This document shows, piece by piece, positions 43,551 through 51,356 of a DNA stretch of 56,832 bases. Positions within the stretch are counted from its first letter, which is position 1, and each line of letters begins with the position of its first letter. Position numbers and translations under genes: made by a program. Location of the stretch: assembly GCA_031287575.1 (NCBI GenBank), contig JAITSV010000051.1:33897-90728 (forward strand), in the 5' to 3' direction. The notes under the pieces were generated by a model. The model had not been told where the DNA came from and did not search any database. It saw nothing but the letters and a program-made list of their open reading frames with translations. This stretch comes from Desulfovibrio sp. (GTDB lineage: Bacteria > Desulfobacterota > Desulfovibrionia > Desulfovibrionales > Desulfovibrionaceae).

Positions 43551-44305
43551 ATCTCATGGAACTTTCCACAATAGCGGCGGCGGGATTTCTCTCCGCCCTC
43601 ATCAAGAACGGCGTGGGTGTCGGCTCGGGCATCTTTCTGCTTCCCGTGCTCACGCTGGTGTTTCCCGCAAAAACGGCATTGGGCATAGGCGCGCCCATCA
43701 TGCTGGGGTCCGACATCATAGGCTTGCGCAATTACTGGAGGGAATGGGCCAGCACGCGGGAGTTGCTGTGGTTGCTGGTGCCGGCCGTGCCCGGCCTGCT
43801 GCTGGGGACGTGGCTCATTCCCGTCATCCCCGGGCATGTCTTCCGGATAGGCGTGGGCGTGTTCGGCATGACCTATGCGCTGGGCATGCTTTTTCCCCGG
43901 TCCCGCATCGTGACGGCATGCACACGCCTGCTGCCGCGCCCCCGGCCCGGCGCCAGAAGATGCAGCGCCGTCTTTTACGGCATGCTGGGGGGAATCGCCA
44001 CGGTCATGTGCCATGCCGGAGGGCTGGTGTGGTCCCTGTACCTCTTGTCGACGCAGAAGGATCGGCGCGTATTCGTGGGGACCATCGTTTTGTCGTTCGC
44101 CATAACCAATCTGTACAAGACATTCGCCTACCTGCACATCGGGATACTCGACACACAGACGCTGCTGATAATCGCGTTTTCGTTGCCAGCAATATACCTT
44201 GGATCATTTGTGGGAAACATCCTGAACAAGCGTTCGCACCATCGCATGTTCAGAATCTCTGTCCTTGTCGTCATATTCATCGTGTCGCTTCTTCTTATGA
44301 AATAA
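43547..44305 (+). CDS. TauE/SafE-family (sulfite/organosulfonate) exporter
   Basis: A 252-residue integral membrane protein with about eight hydrophobic segments and the family repeat seen twice (FLSALIKNGVGVGSGIFLLPVL; VFYGMLGGIATVMCHAGG). Members export sulfite, sulfoacetate or related anions. Placed before the symporter and the frd-fum-suy operon, it would remove sulfite released by SuyAB. The start overlaps the preceding small ORF. Confidence 0.88.
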   Translation: MNLMELSTIAAAGFLSALIKNGVGVGSGIFLLPVLTLVFPAKTALGIGAPIMLGSDIIGLRNYWREWASTRELLWLLVPAVPGLLLGTWLIPVIPGHVFRIGVGVFGMTYALGMLFPRSRIVTACTRLLPRPRPGARRCSAVFYGMLGGIATVMCHAGGLVWSLYLLSTQKDRRVFVGTIVLSFAITNLYKTFAYLHIGILDTQTLLIIAFSLPAIYLGSFVGNILNKRSHHRMFRISVLVVIFIVSLLLMK

Positions 44306-44434
44306 ATATCCCTTGTCATGGAAAATCAAGATTTCAAAATACATGCAAAAAAATCACGTGCGCAGCACGAAGTGCATACTGACACGAGAGATGCGTTGAC
44401 CTGCCTTCATGAACATCCACCAGAAAGGAGACTG

Positions 44435-44449
44435 ATGCAACACCTGTGA
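44435..44449 (+). other. Four-codon ORF with strong ribosome site ahead of the symporter
   Basis: AAGGAG (44425-44430) lies 4 bp before ATG CAA CAC CTG TGA. It sits 55 bp upstream of the symporter start in an AT-rich leader. It may be a regulatory minicistron or chance. Confidence 0.3.
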
Positions 44450-44503
44450 GGATATTCCACAACAATCATTGAAGCCAACAACATTTCACATGAGGAGCAT
44501 TTC

Positions 44504-45736
44504 ATGTCCAAAGGCAATTTCTATTCAAGGATACCATTGCCCATCCTCGTTGTGGGCTATCTGATCGTAGGTCTGGGTCTTGGATACGCATTTCCGAAAA
44601 ACGAAATCATCGGCGCCCTGCACATCAGCGGAACATACTTTCCCAAGACCATCGTCACCTTCGCGGCATTGCTGATTTTCAACCTGCTGGCCGCGGCCAT
44701 GGCCAAGCTGATGCTGTACCACAAGGAACAGGCCGGCAAGCTGTTCGGCCTGATTTTCGGGGCGTACCTGTTCATGGGATGCGTCTCCCTGCTGTACGTC
44801 ACGGGCTGGATATCCGTGCTCTCCGACATACCCATGTTCCTTCCCGGCCTGGATGTGCCCGGCCCCATGGCGTGGGTTGCCCAGATCGGGCACACCTTCG
44901 CCAACGTCCTTACCCAACAACCCCTGTTGCAGGCGCTGGTGGGAGCCATGCTGCTGGGGTGGCTCGCCGCGAAGTTCGAGCAACTGCATCCCATTGCCCA
45001 CGGCTTCATTGCCGTCGGCGACGCGATTCTGTGGTTTTTCAAGAAGTTGTTGTGGTACTACCCCATCATGATCGGCTGCCTCGCCATCGGCATTCCCATG
45101 AAGTTCGGGGCCAAGGGGATGGCGCTGTATGGCCAGGGGGTGCTGTGGGTCATGATCGTCACCTGTACGTGGGTGGCCCTGATGATCCTGCTCTGTAAAT
45201 TCTCCACCAAGCGCACCTGGAAGCAGATACTCTCCTATTACGGCGCGGTGTGGCCCACGGGATTCGGCACCGGGGGATCTTACGACACCCTGGCCGTGAA
45301 CATCATTTCCGCCGAACGCGACCTCGGCCTGCACGAAGACATAGCGGAGGTCTCCATCGTCTTCGGCACGGTGCTGAACAAGAATTGCAGCACCATGTCC
45401 GTGCTCATCGTGACCATCATCGTCTCCCAACTGCTGGGCATTCCCATTTCCCTGTCCGAAATACTGATGCTCATTCCGCCGGTCATGATCCTGGGGCTGG
45501 AATCGCCCGGCATTCCGGGCGGGGCGGGATACTTCATGTCGCCCATCATTGCCGTGCTGCTGGGGGCTCCCGACCCCGCGACCTACGTCACGACGTTCGT
45601 CGCCGTGTTCAGCGGGCTGATCCCCATGTTCTCCACCGCAGGCAACACCACCGATGACGGCGTGGTGGGCGCGTTCCTGCAGGATCACTTCGGGCACTGG
45701 ATTTCAAGCCACTCGCTGCAGAGGGAGAGCGCATGA
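44504..45736 (+). CDS. Dicarboxylate/cation symporter-like transporter
   Basis: 410 residues with about 9-10 hydrophobic segments and features of the sodium/proton:dicarboxylate (SDF/DAACS) family, including a Ser/Gly/Thr-rich region (GTGGSYDTLAVN), NKNCSTMSVLIVTIIVSQL and a late NTTDDGVVGAFL motif. Typical substrates are C4-dicarboxylates or acidic amino acids. Here it is a candidate importer for the (sulfo)dicarboxylate or malate/fumarate used by the following operon. GAGGAG precedes the ATG. The next small gene overlaps its stop. Confidence 0.8.
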   Translation: MSKGNFYSRIPLPILVVGYLIVGLGLGYAFPKNEIIGALHISGTYFPKTIVTFAALLIFNLLAAAMAKLMLYHKEQAGKLFGLIFGAYLFMGCVSLLYVTGWISVLSDIPMFLPGLDVPGPMAWVAQIGHTFANVLTQQPLLQALVGAMLLGWLAAKFEQLHPIAHGFIAVGDAILWFFKKLLWYYPIMIGCLAIGIPMKFGAKGMALYGQGVLWVMIVTCTWVALMILLCKFSTKRTWKQILSYYGAVWPTGFGTGGSYDTLAVNIISAERDLGLHEDIAEVSIVFGTVLNKNCSTMSVLIVTIIVSQLLGIPISLSEILMLIPPVMILGLESPGIPGGAGYFMSPIIAVLLGAPDPATYVTTFVAVFSGLIPMFSTAGNTTDDGVVGAFLQDHFGHWISSHSLQRESA

Positions 45737-45939
45737 TGAAAAAGACACTCGGATATGCACTGCTTGCGGCCGGATCATGGATGCTGCTGTCCCCCCAGTC
45801 GCTGACGGGCATCAAGTACCTGAAATGGATGTACGACTACGCCTTTCCGGGCGAGGTTCTGCTGGGCATGGTGGTGCTTGGTGCCGCCTACTACTGCCTT
45901 GGCTTCCCGCCCAAGAAACAGGAAAGGCCCAGCCACTAA
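45733..45939 (+). CDS. Small two-helix membrane protein
   Basis: 68 residues with two hydrophobic segments (about 5-23 and 40-58) separated by KYLKWMYDYAFPGE. Its start overlaps the symporter stop, so the two are made together. It may be an accessory subunit of the symporter. I do not recognise a family. Confidence 0.7.
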   Translation: MMKKTLGYALLAAGSWMLLSPQSLTGIKYLKWMYDYAFPGEVLLGMVVLGAAYYCLGFPPKKQERPSH

Positions 45940-45949
45940 TCCCCCCTAC

Positions 45950-46010
45950 GCCGCATGACGGCAGGCTGTGCTGCCCGTGCATCCACAGCCCGGCCTGGCC
46001 GTCATGCGGC
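45950..46010 (+). terminator. Large nested hairpin ending the exporter/symporter unit
   Basis: A perfect 13-bp outer stem (GCCGCATGACGGC / GCCGTCATGCGGC) encloses a second stem (GGCTGTG / CACAGCC). It begins 11 bp after the small membrane protein gene and is followed by CTTTACC. It separates this unit from the sigma-54-driven operon. Confidence 0.8.
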
Positions 46011-46191
46011 CTTTACCCCGCCCCGCCCCACGCCCCACGCCTCACGCCCTGAACCGCGGCATAACGCTGTCCCCTCTCCGGCATTTGCGGCAGACCTGCG
46101 ACCCCGTGGGCCAAAGCGCCTCTCCGGCGCGTCTCCCAAAGGCGGTCCTCGCGGCATCTCTTCAAGCTCCCCCCCCCAACGCCTTCCAGAT

Positions 46192-46244
46192 GACCAATGA
46201 CCGTCAGCAACGCCACGCCTGGACAAAAAAGACCAATACTGGAC
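46192..46244 (+). promoter_or_regulatory. Candidate upstream activating sequence cluster
   Basis: Five half-sites lie in 53 bp: GACCA (46192), GACCG (46199), TGGAC (46220), GACCA (46231), TGGAC (46240). The central pair is TGGAC-AAAAAA-GACCA. The cluster lies about 75-125 bp upstream of the -24 element, the usual place for enhancer-type activator binding. Confidence 0.6.
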
Positions 46245-46317
46245 ACCACCAACTGCGCCACCCCGCCAAGCATGAAGCAACACCCCGAATTTCAAAACGA
46301 TATAACTTGCACATCAT

Positions 46318-46333
46318 TGGCACCATCCTTGCT
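46318..46333 (+). promoter_or_regulatory. Sigma-54 promoter of the frd-fum-suy operon
   Basis: TGGCACCATCCTTGCT matches the -24/-12 consensus TGGCAC-N5-TTGCW with GG and GC exactly 10 bp apart. Transcription would start near 46344, 48 bp before the first gene. A sigma-54 activator gene closes the same gene group. Confidence 0.88.
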
Positions 46334-46391
46334 GATATCTGCGTGGAGACTGCGAAGGAACTGTATAACCTTCTAACAAGCGCGGTTGGAC

Positions 46392-48113
46392 ATGATGCAA
46401 ACGCACAAAGTCGATCTTCTCATACTTGGAATGGGAGCCGCGGCAGAGCTTGCCGCAATATACGCGCACGATGCATTGCCGTCACTGAATATCCTGATCG
46501 CCTCGAAGGCGCTGAAAGGGAAGGGCGGATGCAGCCGAATGGTGCAAGGCGGGTTCAATGTCGTCCTGAACCCCGAAGACTCCCATGAAAAGCACCTCAT
46601 GGATACGCTCAAGGGCGGTCAGTACATCAACAATCAGGATCTCGCGAAGCAGCTCGTCGAGGAGGCCACCCCGACGGTCAAGGAGCTGGAGACCATTTGC
46701 GGGTGTTTTTTCGACCGTTTTCCCGATGGGCGCGTCCATCAGAAGCCCTTCGCGGGACAATCCTTCGACCGCACCGTGCACAGGGGCGACCTGACGGGCA
46801 TCGAAATCATCAGCCGGACCACGGAGCAGGTCTTCAAACGGCGCATTCCCGTGCTGGAGGAAACCCGCGCCGTGGAACTGCTGCTGGACGCCACGGGCAA
46901 GACGGTCACCGGCGCCCTGCTGTACGACATGCGGCGGGGTGAATTCCTGGTCGTGGAAGCCGCGGCCACCTTGGTGGCCACGGGCGGCGGCCCCACCCAG
47001 TACCGCTTCCATGCCCCCGGCCCGGAAAAATCCGCGGACGGCATCGCCATGCTGTACAGGGCCGGCGTCCGCATGCGGGACATGGAAATGATCCAGTTCC
47101 ACCCCACCGGGCTCATCGTGCCGGGCAGCGTGGTGGCCGGCGCACTGCTGGAAGAAGGGCTGCGCGGCGCGGGAGCGCACCTCTACAACGGCGAGGGCGA
47201 GCGCTACATGCAGCGCTACGCCCCGGACGTGGCGGAACGCGCCACCCGCGACGTGGTGAGCCGCTCGGCCTACATGGAAATGATGGCCGGCCGCGCGTGT
47301 CCCGAGGGCGGCGTGCAGATCGACGCCGCCCACATGGGCGCGGACTTCGTGCTCAAGTCCTTCCCAGGCATGGCCGAGCGCTGCGCGCAGTTCGGCTACG
47401 ACCTGGTCCGGGGGCGGGTTCCCGTCTCCCCCACGGCCCACTTCTTCATGGGCGGCGCAGAGATCAACACCGACTGCCAGGCCAGCCTGCACAAGCTCTT
47501 TGTCGCGGGCGAAGACGCCGGGGGCGTGCATGGCGCCAACCGCCTCGGGGGCAACGGCATCGCGGAATCCTGCGTCTATGGACGCCTGGCGGGCAAATCG
47601 CTGGCCCGGTTCCTGTCGAAAGACCGCGGCATCGCGAAGACCGCCCCCGGCCTCGTGAAATCGATGGTCGCCCGCCTGCGGGAACCACTGTCGCGCATCG
47701 GCGGGCGGAGCCCGCTGCAAATCCGGCATGACATCCAGGAAACCAACTGGCTCAAGGTAGGCATCATCCGCAACCAGAAGGACCTGGACGAAGCCCTGCC
47801 CATCTTCCGCAGCCTGGGCGACGACGTGGAACGCGCGTCCGTTGCTCAAAGCAACGCCTGCAACATGGTCTACAACGTATGGCTCGATACGCGCAGCATG
47901 ATCGACGTCTCGATCATGGCCGCGACCTCGGCGCTGCTGCGCGACGAAACGCGCGGCGCGCATACCCGGCTGGACTTCCCCGAACAGCGCGACGACTACG
48001 GCCTGTTCAACACGTTTCTCTGGCGCGGCGAGGACGGCATGCCCGTTACGGAAAAGAAGCCCGTCGAGTTTACGCACAAGCCTGTTGAAGCCTGCCAGAA
48101 ATGGAAAAAATGA
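46392..48113 (+). CDS. Fumarate reductase/succinate dehydrogenase-type flavoprotein without covalent-FAD His
   Basis: 573 residues. The FAD domain begins DLLILGMGAAAELAA. Active-site residues of the FrdA/SdhA family are present: H237 in QFHPTG, Glu in LLEEGLRG, the proton-shuttle Arg region ATRDVVSR, H350 in HFFMGG and R384 in GANRLGGNG. At the position of the His that binds FAD covalently (SHT in FrdA/SdhA) this protein has C47 (GGCSRMVQGG), so FAD should be non-covalent; in relatives this lowers the potential and favours fumarate reduction. There is no signal peptide. The start (ATG 46392, 46395 or TTG 46386) is uncertain because no clear ribosome site is seen. Confidence 0.9.
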   Translation: MMQTHKVDLLILGMGAAAELAAIYAHDALPSLNILIASKALKGKGGCSRMVQGGFNVVLNPEDSHEKHLMDTLKGGQYINNQDLAKQLVEEATPTVKELETICGCFFDRFPDGRVHQKPFAGQSFDRTVHRGDLTGIEIISRTTEQVFKRRIPVLEETRAVELLLDATGKTVTGALLYDMRRGEFLVVEAAATLVATGGGPTQYRFHAPGPEKSADGIAMLYRAGVRMRDMEMIQFHPTGLIVPGSVVAGALLEEGLRGAGAHLYNGEGERYMQRYAPDVAERATRDVVSRSAYMEMMAGRACPEGGVQIDAAHMGADFVLKSFPGMAERCAQFGYDLVRGRVPVSPTAHFFMGGAEINTDCQASLHKLFVAGEDAGGVHGANRLGGNGIAESCVYGRLAGKSLARFLSKDRGIAKTAPGLVKSMVARLREPLSRIGGRSPLQIRHDIQETNWLKVGIIRNQKDLDEALPIFRSLGDDVERASVAQSNACNMVYNVWLDTRSMIDVSIMAATSALLRDETRGAHTRLDFPEQRDDYGLFNTFLWRGEDGMPVTEKKPVEFTHKPVEACQKWKK

Positions 48114-48157
48114 TTCTTCACCGACATATCAACGCAGCACATTCCGGAGAAAACAAC

Positions 48158-48499
48158 ATGGAACAACAGCAGAAGTTCGAGTACCGCACGCCACTGCAAT
48201 GGGGAGACCTTGACCCGTACCGGAGAGGTCGCGCGCACGTCGGCATGTGGGCCTGGCTGATGCAGCGCATCAGCGCGGTATTCATTGTCGTATTCCTCAC
48301 GTTGCACCTCTTCTTCACCTACAAGCCGTTTCTTCAGTTCATGCTGCTGGTCGTGGTGGCGTTTCACGCGGCGCTGGGGCTGCGGGTCATCCTGCTGGAC
48401 TTCAATCTGGCGGACATCAAGCGGCAGCGGAACCTGGCCTACTGGTTGCCGGGCATGGGCCTTGCCGTGGTGCTGCTCGTCTGGGGCATCATCTACTAA
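48158..48499 (+). CDS. SdhC/FrdC-like single membrane anchor subunit
   Basis: 113 residues with three hydrophobic helices. It carries the complex II signature RISAVFIVVFLTLH (R37, S39, H50) and a second His in FHAALGLRVILLD (H70), enough to ligate one heme b and form a quinone site. Only one membrane subunit is present, whereas most complex II enzymes have two short ones or one long one. CCGGAG precedes the ATG at 48158. It lies between the flavoprotein and the Fe-S/Rieske fusion. Confidence 0.82.
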   Translation: MEQQQKFEYRTPLQWGDLDPYRRGRAHVGMWAWLMQRISAVFIVVFLTLHLFFTYKPFLQFMLLVVVAFHAALGLRVILLDFNLADIKRQRNLAYWLPGMGLAVVLLVWGIIY

Positions 48500-48511
48500 C
48501 CGGAGGCCGTC

Positions 48512-49855
48512 ATGACATCCCAACCGACATCCCGCACCGTCAGGGTGTTCCGCTACGACCCGGCCGAGGGCGGGGATGGGCATTTCGATGCCTACACGCT
48601 GGACATCCCCGCGCCGGAAACCACCACGATACTCGACGTGCTGCTGCGCATTCAGCGCGAGCAGGACCCGAGCCTCTCCTTCCGCTTCGCCTGCCGCGTC
48701 AACATGTGCGGTTCCTGCGGCATGGTCATCAACGGCCGCGAGGCCCTGGCCTGCAAGACCAACGTCGCGCACCTGCCCCCTGCGCAGGACATCACCATCC
48801 GTCCCTTGAACCACTTCCCCGTGATCAAGGACCTTGTGGTGGACATGGACCCGTTCTTCGCCAAGTACGAGGACGCCCTGCCGTTCTTCGAGCCTGCCGT
48901 GGAACACGACGAACCCTATGCCATCAAGCCCGACAACCAGGCACGCATCGACATCGGCATGGCCACGGACTGCATAGCCTGCGGCTGCTGCGTTTCGAGC
49001 TGCACCATGGTCAATCATCACGCGGGGTACGCTGGACCGGCCGCCCTCAACCGCGCCTTCACCCTGCTGGCCGACCAGCGTGACGGGCTGTTCGAAGCCC
49101 GCCTGACCCGGGCGCTGGACTCCTGCTACGCCTGCCGCACCGAATTCAACTGTACGGAAGTCTGCCCCAAGCAGATTAGCGGGACGCGGGCCATCAAGTA
49201 CATCCAACGTCTGGCGCTGAAGCACCTGAAATCGCTCAAGCCCCTTTCCGCCCATCCGGTGGAGGAAGCGGCGAAAGAAAGGGCGAAGGACGCGCCGCAG
49301 CCCGTCGCCACGGGCTGCTCCTGCGGGGGGCATCACCATGACGCTCCTGCGGCTTCTCCGGCTGCCGCAACGGCATGCCCCCCCGCCGGAGCGGAAGCGG
49401 CGTGCGCCTCGCGCCGCACGTTCCTGACGGCCGCCGTGGGCGCAGGGGCCGTGGCCGTGCTCGGCGGCATCCTGGGCACAGCGGCGGTGGCGCCGACCCA
49501 GGTCCGCACACCGGCGCAATGGGTGCCCGTGGCCGCGCTCAAGGACATCCCCGTGGGCGAGGTCAGCACCCTGCCGCTCGGTTACACGCGCACCCAGGCG
49601 TTCCACAGCGAACAGGTGCAGTCCACTCTGCTGGTGCGGCACGACGCCCCCGGCCAGGTGCTCTGCTTCAGCAATGCCTGCCCGCATCTGGGCTGCGCCG
49701 TCAGTTGGGATCCGCTGTCCTCGCGCTTCAAGTGCGCCTGCCACGGCGGTGCGTTCGACAGGGACGGCAACGTCATCGCCGGCCCGCCGCCCAGGGGGCT
49801 GACCCGCCTGCCCTGGAAGGTCGAAGACGGCATACTCAAGGTCGAGGTGGTGTAA
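48512..49855 (+). CDS. FrdB/SdhB iron-sulfur subunit fused to a Rieske protein
   Basis: 447 residues in one frame. Residues 1-240 are an FrdB/SdhB subunit with the [2Fe-2S] site C61, C66, C69, C81 and two further clusters from C154-C157-C160-C164 and C205/C208-C214-C218. A Cys/His-rich linker follows (TGCSCGGHHH). ASRRTFLTAAV (R301-R302) is a twin-arginine motif ahead of one membrane helix (about 305-327). Residues 335-447 are a Rieske domain: C390-x-H392-L-G-C395 and C408-x-C410-H411. The cytosolic FrdB part and the periplasmic Rieske part would sit on opposite sides of the membrane. I know of no described complex with this fusion. Its stop overlaps the next start (TAATG). Confidence 0.93.
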   Translation: MTSQPTSRTVRVFRYDPAEGGDGHFDAYTLDIPAPETTTILDVLLRIQREQDPSLSFRFACRVNMCGSCGMVINGREALACKTNVAHLPPAQDITIRPLNHFPVIKDLVVDMDPFFAKYEDALPFFEPAVEHDEPYAIKPDNQARIDIGMATDCIACGCCVSSCTMVNHHAGYAGPAALNRAFTLLADQRDGLFEARLTRALDSCYACRTEFNCTEVCPKQISGTRAIKYIQRLALKHLKSLKPLSAHPVEEAAKERAKDAPQPVATGCSCGGHHHDAPAASPAAATACPPAGAEAACASRRTFLTAAVGAGAVAVLGGILGTAAVAPTQVRTPAQWVPVAALKDIPVGEVSTLPLGYTRTQAFHSEQVQSTLLVRHDAPGQVLCFSNACPHLGCAVSWDPLSSRFKCACHGGAFDRDGNVIAGPPPRGLTRLPWKVEDGILKVEVV

Positions 49856-51327
49856 TGAACATCGGCAAACATATCGGATGGGAAACGCATCTCAAGCCCT
49901 TCCTCTACAAGAGGCTGCCGGACGGCACGGGCTGGAGCGCCGTTCTGGGCACGCTGTGCGCCCTGGTCTTCCTGCTGATGGTGGTCACGGGCATCGTGCT
50001 GGCCTTCTACTACGTGCCCTCCCCTGACAAGGCGTGGAGCTCCGTCCGCTACATCTCGAACGAGGTGCCCGCCGGGCAACTGCTGCGCGGCCTGCATCAC
50101 TGGGGGGCGGGCGCCATGGTGCTGCTGGTGTTCGTGCACCAGATGGTCACCTATTTCCACGGCGCATACGTGCATCCGCGCCAGGGCACGTGGATCACCG
50201 GGACCTGCCTGTTTCTGGTGACGCTGGGCCTCGGCTTCACCGGCTACCTGCTGCCGTGGGACATGAAGGCCTACTGGGCCACCGTGGTGGGGGCCAACAT
50301 TCCTAGCCAGTACCCGCTGGTGGGCAACGCCATCACCCGCTTCATCCTGGGTGGGGACGGCATGTCGGGATTCACGCTGACGCGCTTCCACTCCATCCAC
50401 ACCCTGTTGCTGCCCTGCCTGCTCGTATTCTTCCTGGCCATACACATCTACCTCATCCGCCTGCACAACCTCTCCGACCCGCGCGAGAGGCTGGGCGGCG
50501 AGCCTCTGCCGCCCCCGGCCGAAGGCACCCCGCCGTATCGTTTCTATCCCGAGCACATGCACCGCACGGCCATCGCCTTCGGCATCCTGTTCTGCGTCCT
50601 GCTGGGGCTGGCCGTCTGGGCTCCCGCGCCGCTGGAACAGAAGGCCGGCACCTTCATCGCCGACTACCTGCCCCGGCCGGAATGGTACTACATGTGGATA
50701 TTCCAGTTGCTGACCTACTTCACCGGCACGTGGGAGGCCGTGGGCAGCCTGGTCATTCCCGTGGGCGGCGCGCTGCTGATGCTCTGCGTGCCCTTCATGA
50801 GCGAAAGCCGCATGAAGGGGGTGGTCAACAGACCGGTATCCATGGGCATCGGCCTGACCTTCATCGTCTGCGTCGTCTACCTGACCGGACAGGCCTATTC
50901 CGAGGCCGCGCCCTACAACAAGGTCGTGCTCACGCCCCCCGGCGCCCCCGGTTCCCCCGGTTCCCCCGGTTCCCTCGGTTCCATGACGGAAGAGGTTCGC
51001 CAGGGCCTACGCATCTACGTGGAACGCGAATGCGCATACTGCCACAACATTCAGGGCCAGGGCGGCCACCGCACCGGTCCCGATATGTCCAACATGAAGG
51101 CAAAGGGGCGCACGGTCGACTACCTTTCCGCCTACATCAAGGACCCCAAGTCCAAGATGGCCTCCACCTCCATGCCTTCCTACGACCTTCGTCCCGATGA
51201 GCTGAAGGCCCTCGCCGCCTTCCTGCTGGCCCTCGACTTCAGCCGGGGCTCGGCGGTGCCCATGCGCACGGAAGACGTGCGCGACAGCATTCCCGACACC
51301 CTGACCGTTCCTCCGGCCATCCGCTGA
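49855..51327 (+). CDS. Cytochrome b6/subunit IV fused to a c-type cytochrome domain
   Basis: 490 residues. The N-terminal cytochrome b has heme ligands H81/H95 and H182/H197; the 15-residue spacing of the second pair is the b6f type. The Qo-site motif PEWYY (275-279) lies in the subunit IV part. A Pro/Gly/Ser linker (GSPGSPGS, 9-bp repeats, 362-375) leads to a cytochrome c domain with C393-AY-C396-H397 and a probable axial Met440 (STSMPSY). With the preceding Rieske domain this makes a complete bc-type quinol oxidase/reductase core, including its own c heme. Confidence 0.93.
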   Translation: MNIGKHIGWETHLKPFLYKRLPDGTGWSAVLGTLCALVFLLMVVTGIVLAFYYVPSPDKAWSSVRYISNEVPAGQLLRGLHHWGAGAMVLLVFVHQMVTYFHGAYVHPRQGTWITGTCLFLVTLGLGFTGYLLPWDMKAYWATVVGANIPSQYPLVGNAITRFILGGDGMSGFTLTRFHSIHTLLLPCLLVFFLAIHIYLIRLHNLSDPRERLGGEPLPPPAEGTPPYRFYPEHMHRTAIAFGILFCVLLGLAVWAPAPLEQKAGTFIADYLPRPEWYYMWIFQLLTYFTGTWEAVGSLVIPVGGALLMLCVPFMSESRMKGVVNRPVSMGIGLTFIVCVVYLTGQAYSEAAPYNKVVLTPPGAPGSPGSPGSLGSMTEEVRQGLRIYVERECAYCHNIQGQGGHRTGPDMSNMKAKGRTVDYLSAYIKDPKSKMASTSMPSYDLRPDELKALAAFLLALDFSRGSAVPMRTEDVRDSIPDTLTVPPAIR

Positions 51328-51356
51328 CCGCAACGTCCAACACAAGGAGTTGGCAC

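Larger units (their letters stand above)
46011..46391. other. Promoter region of the frd-fum-suy operon
   Basis: About 380 bp without a gene. It contains the activator half-site cluster (46192-46244), the sigma-54 promoter (46318-46333) and a 48-bp leader to the first gene. Confidence 0.7.

Noticed and set aside
45968-46588. A 206-codon plus-strand frame covering the sigma-54 promoter region
   Set aside because: It overlaps the terminator, the promoter and the start of the flavoprotein in another frame; composition is not protein-like.
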